A stretch of DNA of 5,018 nt, taken from Oscillospiraceae bacterium (GTDB taxonomy: Bacteria; Bacillota; Clostridia; Oscillospirales; Ruminococcaceae). The number at the start of each line of letters is the position of its first letter. Position 1 is the first letter of the stretch. A program made the translations under genes and the position numbers. A model generated the notes under the pieces. That model did no database searches, was not told the origin of the DNA, and was given only the letters and a program-made list of their open reading frames with translations. Shown one piece after another: positions 1 to 5,018 of the stretch. The stretch spans positions 1 through 5,018 of the forward strand of contig WRIP01000114.1 of assembly GCA_009782665.1 (NCBI GenBank), written 5' to 3'.

Positions 1-28
1 CTCTAATCGACCAAAGCGGCATATTTCC

Positions 29-58
29 TTGACGATACACGCCCTGATGGTCTATATT
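29..58 (+). promoter_or_regulatory. Candidate sigma-A/70 promoter of pgi
   Basis: TTGACG at 29-34 matches five of six bases of the -35 consensus, and TATATT at 53-58 matches five of six bases of the -10 consensus; the spacer is 18 bases. Transcription would begin near 65, giving a leader of about 60 bases to the ATG at 125 but only about 15 bases to the ATG at 80. This fits the downstream start. It is a match by eye only. Confidence 0.5.
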
Positions 59-110
59 TATGTATGTAATATATGAGGTATGACATCTAAAAGTATACCA
101 CAAATGAGAA

Positions 111-118
111 GAGAGAGG
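111..118 (+). promoter_or_regulatory. Ribosome binding site that decides the pgi start
   Basis: The purine run GAGAGAGG ends six bases before the ATG at 125. The in-frame ATG at 80 has GAGG only one base away, too close to work, and the in-frame ATG at 104 has no Shine-Dalgarno sequence. The start at 125 also gives the N-terminus expected from Bacillus-type isomerases. Confidence 0.6.
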
Positions 119-124
119 ACGTAT

Positions 125-1456
125 ATGTCGATAGTATTGAACCGAAATCTACTTGCCGGATTTATCGAAGATGAGGAGTATCTCGAGATAGAATCGGCAG
201 TCAGGCAGGCAGACAGAGGGCTCAGAGAGGCAACGGTTGAAGGCAGTGAGTATCTGGGATGGCTGAGGTTGCCGGAGATGTATGATCGACAGGAGTTCGA
301 GCGGATACAACAGGCTGCCGACCGAATACGGACCACAAGCGATCTGCTCATAGTCATAGGTATCGGAGGAAGCTATCTCGGAGCCCGAGCGGTCATCGAG
401 CTGCTGGGCAGCCGATACTATAATGAGTATGCTTCGCTTAAGATATATTTTCTCGGAAACAGTATCTCTCCCATCGAGATGACTAAGGTGATGGGATTGT
501 GTGAGGGTAAACGGGTATCACTCAACGTAGTGTCAAAGTCTGGAACCACACTGGAACCTGCCTTAGCATTTCGTCTGTTGAGAAAGATGATGATCGAACG
601 ATACGGGAGAGAAGAAGCAGCTGAACGTATCTATGTCACCGCAGATACCTCGCGAGGTGCGCTCAAGGCTATGGCAACACAGGAGCATTACGAATGTTTT
701 GGTATTCCGGATGATGTAGGCGGAAGATATTCAGTACTGACCGCAGTGGGACTGCTGCCGATTGCGGCAGCAGGGTTTGATATATTGAAATTGATGGATG
801 GTGCAAAGGCAGCTATGTTAAGCTATGATCAGGAAACTGAACCTCTCAATGATTGCCTAACCTATGCTGCCACGAGATACATCCTCTACAAAAAAGGTAA
901 GTTAGTTGAACTCTGCAGCTGTTTTGAACCCTCCTTCACCATGTTTGGGGAATGGTTTAAGCAACTGTTTGCCGAAAGCGAAGGGAAAAATGGAAAGGGT
1001 ATATTCCCCTCTTCGCTCATCTATTCGACCGATCTTCATTCGTTGGGTCAATACATCCAGGAAGGTGAGCGACTTTTCTTTGAAACCTTGATTCAGTTTA
1101 AGCGACTACCGGTTGATATTACCATCGAACCTGAAGCGGACGACTTTGATCAACTCAACTATGTCTCGGGCCACAGTATGTCATATATTGACAGTAAAGC
1201 AGCCGAGGGTGTGCTGTTGGCACATGTGGATGGCGGGGTACCTTGCATGATAATCGAACTATCAAATATCGGTGAATCTGCCGTCGGTGAGCTCATATAT
1301 TTCTTTGAACGAGCCTGTGCCGTATCGGGGATACTGCTTGGTATTAATCCGTTTAATCAGCCGGGGGTGGAGAATTACAAGTTGAATATGTTTTCGCTGT
1401 TATATAAGCCGGGATATGAACAGCGCTCGGAGGAGCTAAGAAAGCGGATGAATTAG
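125..1456 (+). CDS. pgi: Glucose-6-phosphate isomerase
   Basis: Cytosolic enzyme that interconverts glucose 6-phosphate and fructose 6-phosphate in glycolysis and gluconeogenesis. From the ATG at 125 the protein has 443 residues, close to the roughly 450 of the short Bacillus/Clostridium form (enteric enzymes have about 550). Visible in order: GIGGS at 79-83 and SKSGTT at 137-142 (SIS-type sugar-phosphate binding), GGRYS at 199-203 (family signature), ESEGKNGKG at 284-292, TDLHSLGQ around 302-309, and ENYK at 416-419. The three catalytic residues of the family map to Glu284, His305 and Lys419; their spacing (21 and 114) equals that of the Bacillus enzymes as I remember them, so the active site looks intact. 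The frame can be extended upstream to ATG 80 (458 residues), but the ribosome site and family length favour 125. It has its own candidate promoter and no close partner gene; I see no strong terminator after the stop. Confidence 0.97.
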   Translation: MSIVLNRNLLAGFIEDEEYLEIESAVRQADRGLREATVEGSEYLGWLRLPEMYDRQEFERIQQAADRIRTTSDLLIVIGIGGSYLGARAVIELLGSRYYNEYASLKIYFLGNSISPIEMTKVMGLCEGKRVSLNVVSKSGTTLEPALAFRLLRKMMIERYGREEAAERIYVTADTSRGALKAMATQEHYECFGIPDDVGGRYSVLTAVGLLPIAAAGFDILKLMDGAKAAMLSYDQETEPLNDCLTYAATRYILYKKGKLVELCSCFEPSFTMFGEWFKQLFAESEGKNGKGIFPSSLIYSTDLHSLGQYIQEGERLFFETLIQFKRLPVDITIEPEADDFDQLNYVSGHSMSYIDSKAAEGVLLAHVDGGVPCMIIELSNIGESAVGELIYFFERACAVSGILLGINPFNQPGVENYKLNMFSLLYKPGYEQRSEELRKRMN

Positions 1457-1614
1457 TCCATCATATGTATCAGACGGGACAGGATAGAGATACACACGCT
1501 TGAGATGATCTTAAGAGATCTTCTGACCAAAGCATCGTTTTTAGTGCAGGAATGAGCAGCAATACACCAAAAGATAGATACCTTGTGACACGGTATTTTC
1601 CGATAGGATTTCTT

Positions 1615-1642
1615 CTAACAGTCCTCTATCGAACAATATGAT
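1615..1642 (+). promoter_or_regulatory. Candidate promoter of the small P-loop gene
   Basis: CTAACA at 1615-1620 (four of six -35 bases) is followed after 16 bases by TATGAT at 1637-1642 (five of six -10 bases). Transcription would start near 1649, about 60 bases before the TTG start at 1709. It lies in the 252-base gap after pgi, which otherwise shows only a weak 5-bp AT-rich stem near 1507-1520 and no gene. This is a consensus match only. Confidence 0.3.
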
Positions 1643-1694
1643 AAGTCAGCAGCATTATATCCGTATTTCTCATAGTTTAATCATTTTCATAAAT

Positions 1695-1700
1695 GGGAGG
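1695..1700 (+). promoter_or_regulatory. Ribosome binding site supporting a TTG start
   Basis: GGGAGG lies eight bases before the TTG at 1709, an ideal distance. The nearby ATG at 1693 is in another frame, so this site fixes the unusual TTG start. Confidence 0.7.
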
Positions 1701-1708
1701 GTACTACA

Positions 1709-2125
1709 TTGATACAGTTAATCACCGGAACTAAAGGTTCCGGAAAGACAAAGGCTTTAATCGATATGATCACCAATGCCGTCAATCAGACGTCCGGGAA
1801 CATAGTCTGTATTGAAAAGAATATGAATCTCACATACAGTATAAAGCACAGTGTGAGACTCATAAATGTTGATGAGTATGGCATTGAAGGGTATCAACAG
1901 TTCTTCGGGTTTATCGCCGGTTTGTTAGCAGGCAACTACGATATCATGGAAGTATATATTGACGGTATACTCAAGGTCGGCAATCATGATCTCGTCGGAT
2001 TTGAACAGTTCATCGAACGACTCTTGGTACTGTGTAAGGATATTAAGGTTGTATTGACCGTCTCCGAGTCAATTGAGAATCTGCCTCTGTCTCTGCATCA
2101 ATACATCATTAAACTACCGACATAG
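1709..2125 (+). CDS. Small P-loop ATP-binding protein, function unknown
   Basis: A 138-residue protein begins with a TTG codon behind a strong Shine-Dalgarno sequence. The first strand runs straight into a Walker A motif, GTKGSGKT at residues 7-14. A hydrophobic strand ending in an acidic residue, EVYIDG at 81-86, is the likely Walker B (Asp85). A later strand, KVVLTVS around 113-119, fits the next core strand of a P-loop fold. There is no signal peptide, membrane segment or nucleic-acid binding domain, so it is probably a cytosolic nucleotide-binding protein. From memory, near-identical N-termini (GTKGSGKTK) occur in clostridial proteins of about 130-140 residues labelled ATP-binding protein or, loosely, PilT-like. 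It is far too short to be a real PilT ATPase. It stands alone between two wide gaps, so neighbours give no clue to its role. Confidence 0.85.
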   Translation: MIQLITGTKGSGKTKALIDMITNAVNQTSGNIVCIEKNMNLTYSIKHSVRLINVDEYGIEGYQQFFGFIAGLLAGNYDIMEVYIDGILKVGNHDLVGFEQFIERLLVLCKDIKVVLTVSESIENLPLSLHQYIIKLPT

Positions 2126-2281
2126 GCAAGAAAACTATAAAAATAATAGATACGGTTGAACCAATACTGATTCACTCAAAGCTTTCACTCGCGTAAACCG
2201 GAATTTTGCTCTAGGCATAAACTAGCTGAAAATAATGACAAGGATTTGTGGTATTTATCTCAATGATTCGGTTATATCACA

Positions 2282-2310
2282 CCGACCTATGCGCTATCGA
2301 CAGGTATAAT
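2282..2310 (+). promoter_or_regulatory. Candidate promoter with perfect -10 before the URO-D-like gene
   Basis: TATAAT at 2305-2310 is a perfect -10 box. At the standard 17-base distance lies CCGACC (2282-2287), which keeps only the central GAC of the -35 consensus. A weak -35 could mean dependence on an activator, which is inference. Transcription would start near 2317 and leave a leader of about 100 bases. The upstream part of this 291-base gap (2126-2281) shows nothing I can name: no gene, RNA or clear terminator. Confidence 0.4.
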
Positions 2311-2339
2311 CGGATATACATAGACTGAACGATTGTGTA

Positions 2340-2420
2340 ATGAAAGAATCTATGCAGAATATAGCCGGGAGCTTACAGAGACGTTTCCGGCATGAAGAAT
2401 ATCGGGAGTATCGACTATGA
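2340..2420 (+). other. Possible 26-codon leader ORF overlapping the next start
   Basis: A short frame opens with ATG at 2340 (another in-frame ATG at 2352) and ends with TGA at 2418-2420, sharing ATGA with the start of the URO-D-like gene. Such overlaps are typical of translational coupling. However, neither ATG has a good Shine-Dalgarno sequence and the peptide, rich in Arg and Glu, resembles nothing I know. The gene downstream already has its own ribosome site. A chance frame is likely. Confidence 0.15.
2364..2391 (+). other. GC-rich hairpin in the leader of the URO-D-like gene
   Basis: GCCGGGAG at 2364-2371 can pair with TTTCCGGC at 2384-2391: five Watson-Crick GC pairs, one AU and two GU pairs, with a 12-base loop. 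No T-run follows, so it is not an intrinsic terminator. It ends 25 bases before the ATG at 2417, ahead of the ribosome site at 2404-2408 (GGGAG). It could influence translation or RNA stability, or be chance. Confidence 0.35.
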
Positions 2421-3733
2421 CAACAGCCCAACAGAACAAAGAACCTGCCACCCAACAAACTGCATCGGGATTTCCTGAACTCAGCAACATTAAAACCAAT
2501 CTCGTATTCAACGATCGGGAGATTGAGTTATTACGAAGGCTAGCAAACACAGTAGCAGCCATAGCCGCACGACCGGAGATGGGTGAAAAAGCAAAGTTAT
2601 GGACTGCTCATAACGATCTTATGACAGATACTCCTACCGTCTTTGTGGATCCGGAAAACGGCTGGAATGAGATAATCTCCACCAGTCATCTCTTATGCAC
2701 CGATCCTCTTGCCCGGGTTTGGGAAATGTCGCTGAGAAAACAAATCTTCTGGGCTGACCAAGCTAAGGATGATAAGGTAATAGAAGCTACCTTTGAGGTA
2801 CCCTACAGCTACACCGATACTGGATGGGGACTTGACCCATTGAGAATCGGCGGTGAGAATAACGGTAGCTATATTGTCAAACCGGTTATTGAAGACTATG
2901 AAGATGACTTTGAGCGAGTTCATTATCCTCAATATATAATTGATAAAGAGCAAAGTGACAGGGTACTAGCACTCGCAAATGATGTGTTTGACGGGATACT
3001 TTCGGTCACTCAGAAAGGCATATGGTGGTGGTCGTTGGGCATGACCAAAGACTATATTGCACTCAGAGGATTTGAGAATTTCCTAATGGATATGATAATT
3101 GCTCCCGATTGGGTGCATAAAATGATGAATATGCTGTGCGAAGGTAAGCTTACTATGTTGGACCAGCTTGAAGCGGACGGTCTACTGCCGGATAATACCG
3201 GTGCTACTTATGTAGGCTCCGGAGGATTTGGTTATACAACACAGCTACCCGGACCGGATTTCAATCCGAAGAAAGTACGAACCATGGATATGTGGGGCTT
3301 CTCTGAGAGTCAGGAAACTGTATCATGTAGCTCCGAGATGTACGCAGAGTTCATATATCCCTACGAAAAGCGGTTACTGGAAAGATTCGGACTAAATTGT
3401 TATGGTTGCTGCGAAGGATACGATAACCGTTGGCATATCATTAAACAACTGCCGAGACTGAGGAGAATTTCAGTATCTCCATGGGCTGACTGGAATACCA
3501 TTAAGCAGAATCTATCAAAAGAGTATATTGCTTCACTCAAACTCTCTCCAACCCCGCTTTCTACAGCTATTATGGAAGAAGACACCGTTAGAGCAGATGC
3601 TAAGAAGGCAGTTCAATTATCCAAAGACTGTGTCGCTGAATATATCATGAAGGACAATCATACTTTGGGAGACAACCCCAACAATATCATCAGATGGGTT
3701 CAGATAATGCGAGAAGAGATAGACAAGTCCTGA
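2417..3733 (+). CDS. URO-D superfamily protein, possible methyltransferase-type
   Basis: A 438-residue protein starting at an ATG with GGGAG eight bases upstream. After a polar, probably disordered N-terminus (about 1-22), the sequence resembles anaerobe proteins of the uroporphyrinogen decarboxylase (URO-D) TIM-barrel superfamily, some of which were labelled corrinoid methyltransferase or 'trimethylamine corrinoid protein 2'. Most telling is the C-terminal third: GLNCYGCCE at 325-333 with three cysteines (328, 331, 332), then LRRISVSPWAD at 348-358 and LKLSPTP at 374-380, which look like successive barrel strands. In MtaA/MtbA-type relatives an HxC motif on the equivalent strand helps bind zinc; here the cysteines, perhaps with Glu333, could serve. 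Two Trp/Gly-rich stretches (GWGLDPL, IWWWSLGM) may line the pocket. True haem-pathway HemE is shorter (about 350) and lacks this cysteine cluster. No corrinoid protein or other methyltransferase gene lies beside it here, so substrate and reaction are unknown. Confidence 0.8.
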   Translation: MTTAQQNKEPATQQTASGFPELSNIKTNLVFNDREIELLRRLANTVAAIAARPEMGEKAKLWTAHNDLMTDTPTVFVDPENGWNEIISTSHLLCTDPLARVWEMSLRKQIFWADQAKDDKVIEATFEVPYSYTDTGWGLDPLRIGGENNGSYIVKPVIEDYEDDFERVHYPQYIIDKEQSDRVLALANDVFDGILSVTQKGIWWWSLGMTKDYIALRGFENFLMDMIIAPDWVHKMMNMLCEGKLTMLDQLEADGLLPDNTGATYVGSGGFGYTTQLPGPDFNPKKVRTMDMWGFSESQETVSCSSEMYAEFIYPYEKRLLERFGLNCYGCCEGYDNRWHIIKQLPRLRRISVSPWADWNTIKQNLSKEYIASLKLSPTPLSTAIMEEDTVRADAKKAVQLSKDCVAEYIMKDNHTLGDNPNNIIRWVQIMREEIDKS

Positions 3734-3911
3734 TAGGTACCTAGCATATACATATATATCTCCGGTAGGAAAAGATTTGAGATTCTCCATAGTAATGCCT
3801 AAACCCAATTTGCTAGTGAAGGTCGTGACATTAACGATCTGATATCCCTTTATCTTATAGCAGCTATGACCTAATGATGAGATAAAATTCAGTATAAATG
3901 GATGGAACAAA
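3734..3911 (+). other. Gap between the URO-D-like gene and the helicase chimera
   Basis: These 178 bases hold no convincing gene. A 10-base perfect palindrome, TAGGTACCTA at 3734-3743, lies just after the stop codon but is too short and lacks a T-run, so it is not a terminator. GTGACA at 3825-3830 resembles a -35 box, but no good -10 sits at the right distance. The weak GGATGGA at 3900-3906 may serve as ribosome site for the ATG at 3912. Confidence 0.4.
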
Positions 3912-4709
3912 ATGTTTGACTTCGGGAATGCAAATGAAAACCAGAAAAGAGCTATTGAAACAACTAATGGTCCTGTTCTAATCACAGCGGGCCCAGGTAC
4001 AGGAAAAACTCACACTCTTGTTCAACGATCTATTTACTTAATTCAAGAATGTAGCGTTGAACCGGAACAAATTTTAATTGCGACTTTTACTGAAAAAGCT
4101 GCAAAAGAGCTTATTACACGAATCACAAATGAGTTAGCAGAACGTAATATCATTGCAAATCTGAATGAGATGTATATCGGTACATTTCATTCAATTTGTC
4201 TGCGGATTATCAAGGAAAACCTTGAATACACCCGTTTTAAGAAAAACTATCGTACACTTGATGCTTTCGAGCAGTGTTATACAGTATTTCTGAACATCAA
4301 CCGTTTCAAATCTATCAACAACTATAAAACAATAACTAACGATAAAAGTACCTGGCGACAAGCTAATACTATTTGTGGCATAGTGAACAATTTATCTGAA
4401 GAGTTTGTTAACGCTGAAAATCTAAAGAATGATAAAGATCAAAAGATTGTTGCAGTTGGTGAGCTATTGGAGATCTACCAACAACTACTTACAGAAAATA
4501 ATCTTATGGATTTTTCTGCGATACAAACAGAAGCATATCGTCTTTTATATGAGAATCCTGCACTTCTTTCTGCTATCCAAGAGAAAATTAAGTATATAAT
4601 GATTGAAGAGTATCAAGATACAAACTACATTCAAGAACAAATAGTCTTTATGCTCGGAGGAGAAAACAACAATATATGCGTCGTAGGAGATGATGACCAA
4701 GGTTTATTT
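3912..4709 (+). other. UvrD/PcrA-type helicase segment (motifs Q to III), truncated
   Basis: This part covers domain 1A and the 1B insertion of an SF1A helicase, which moves 3'-5' on DNA using ATP. The wording (NENQ start, EMYIGTFHS, MDFSAIQTE, DTNYIQEQ) matches, from memory, a clostridial clade of large UvrD-like helicases found in accessory regions, not housekeeping PcrA. Motif II reads IEEYQDT where the family normally has (V/I)DEYQDT: the Mg-coordinating Asp is Glu232 here. The segment stops three residues after DDDQ. Confidence 0.85.
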
Positions 4710-5018
4710 GGTAAGACTATACTAATGTCGACATGTATATTCTATGAATTTCTACTAGCGATGAAATATCCTCAAGATGAGCGGTTTTGCCATAATGCTT
4801 TAGTATTCGCACCGGACAAGACAGTACTCCAGTCACTTCATGAAATGATCACCTTTGATAAAACAAAAGTTGTACCTCCAGAGTATGCTCGTGTACTCGA
4901 GGCAAACATAAAATACACGTTCCTTGAAGATACAGGCACAACCCTTAATACAATTGATAACTCTGACTTTAATGTGATTATCTCTAATACACAAAAAATC
5001 ATCGTAAAGAAAAAACAC
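3912..5018 (+). CDS. Chimeric helicase frame: UvrD N-part joined to Res-like helicase, runs off window
   Basis: An ATG at 3912 behind a weak ribosome site opens 369 codons with no stop before the right edge. Residues 1-266 are the front of a UvrD/PcrA-type SF1 ATP-dependent helicase: NENQKRAI (8-15, Q-motif), AGPGTGKT (26-33, Walker A), ATFTEKAAKEL (57-67, motif Ia), GTFHSICLRI (90-99, motif Ib), IEEYQDTN (231-238, motif II) and GDDDQG (259-264, motif III). In such proteins motif III continues with RFRGA; here GLF is followed directly by GKTILMSTCIFYEF, which belongs to a type III restriction Res-like SF2 helicase (see separate entries). The SF1 part lacks motifs IV-VI and the whole second RecA domain, so it cannot be a working UvrD helicase as read. 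Only the first Walker A is complete. The region is clearly more AT-rich than pgi, suggesting acquired DNA. Either a real fusion remnant or an assembly join. Confidence 0.8.
   Translation, partial: MFDFGNANENQKRAIETTNGPVLITAGPGTGKTHTLVQRSIYLIQECSVEPEQILIATFTEKAAKELITRITNELAERNIIANLNEMYIGTFHSICLRIIKENLEYTRFKKNYRTLDAFEQCYTVFLNINRFKSINNYKTITNDKSTWRQANTICGIVNNLSEEFVNAENLKNDKDQKIVAVGELLEIYQQLLTENNLMDFSAIQTEAYRLLYENPALLSAIQEKIKYIMIEEYQDTNYIQEQIVFMLGGENNNICVVGDDDQGLFGKTILMSTCIFYEFLLAMKYPQDERFCHNALVFAPDKTVLQSLHEMITFDKTKVVPPEYARVLEANIKYTFLEDTGTTLNTIDNSDFNVIISNTQKIIVKKKH
4710..5018 (+). other. Type III restriction Res-like DEAD/DEAH helicase segment, both ends missing
   Basis: Residues 267-369 of the fused frame start at GKT, the tail of a Walker A motif whose front (a glycine-rich PTGSGKT-like loop) is missing: the residue at the first-glycine position is Asp262. 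Then follow CIFYEF, NALVFAPDKTVLQSL (295-309, motif Ia), VVPPEYARVLE (320-330) and FNVIISNTQKII (353-364). I recall these from proteins named type III restriction endonuclease subunit R or DEAD/DEAH box helicase family, which act with a Mod methyltransferase. The expected DExH box and nuclease domain would lie beyond the window. The family's N-terminal part is absent. Confidence 0.7.

Noticed and set aside
80..124. N-terminal extension of pgi from the ATG at 80 (or 104)
   Set aside because: Shine-Dalgarno spacing is wrong for 80 and absent for 104, the candidate promoter would leave almost no leader for 80, and the extra residues do not fit the family N-terminus.
1507..1520. Stem GATCT-TAAG-AGATC after pgi as a terminator
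   Set aside because: The stem is only five AT-rich pairs and the T-run near 1537 is too far away.
1552..1641. 29-codon + strand frame with a hydrophobic C-terminus in the gap after pgi
   Set aside because: AGG lies only one to two bases before the ATG, no family is recognisable, and a frame of this length is expected by chance.
3617..3985. Minus-strand 122-codon frame spanning the gap before the helicase
   Set aside because: It overlaps the 3' end of the URO-D-like gene and the start of the helicase antisense, has no recognisable motif, and looks like a shadow frame.
4695..4718. GLFGKT read as a second genuine Walker A motif of a designed two-motor protein
   Set aside because: The first glycine of the P-loop is replaced by Asp262, so the loop is incomplete; a broken join explains it better.
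4833..5018. Minus-strand frame at the right edge
   Set aside because: It lies antisense to the Res-like segment, whose + strand translation contains recognisable family motifs.

Overview
The window reads as a piece of a clostridial (Bacillota, Clostridia) chromosome, probably an anaerobe of the Oscillospiraceae/Lachnospiraceae sort. The evidence is the short Bacillus/Clostridium-type glucose-6-phosphate isomerase, a small P-loop protein of a kind I remember from clostridia, a URO-D-like protein with a cysteine cluster that is common in anaerobic Bacillota, and purine-rich Shine-Dalgarno sites. The assignment rests on memory of these families, not on a search.

All four genes lie on the + strand. 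Positions 1-1456 hold a candidate promoter and pgi (glycolysis/gluconeogenesis). After a 252-base gap with a candidate promoter comes a 138-residue P-loop protein of unknown function with a TTG start (1709-2125). A 291-base gap carries a perfect TATAAT and a GC-rich hairpin in the presumed leader. It is followed by a 438-residue URO-D superfamily protein (2417-3733), likely cytosolic and perhaps related to corrinoid-dependent methyl transfer. The gaps are wide and I see no convincing intrinsic terminator, so these look like separate transcription units and not one operon; no shared pathway is evident.

From 3912 to the right edge the DNA is clearly more AT-rich and holds one uninterrupted reading frame that runs off the window. 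Its first 266 codons are the N-terminal part of a UvrD/PcrA-type (SF1) helicase, up to motif III. At about 4710 it switches, in frame, to sequence typical of a type III restriction Res-like (SF2) helicase, entering at the GKT of that family's Walker A. The frame is therefore a chimera of two unrelated helicase genes: a genuine deletion or recombination in an accessory/defence-type region, or an assembly join. This, together with an Asp-to-Glu change in the UvrD motif II, is the most interesting part of the window. I do not see a complete new system here.
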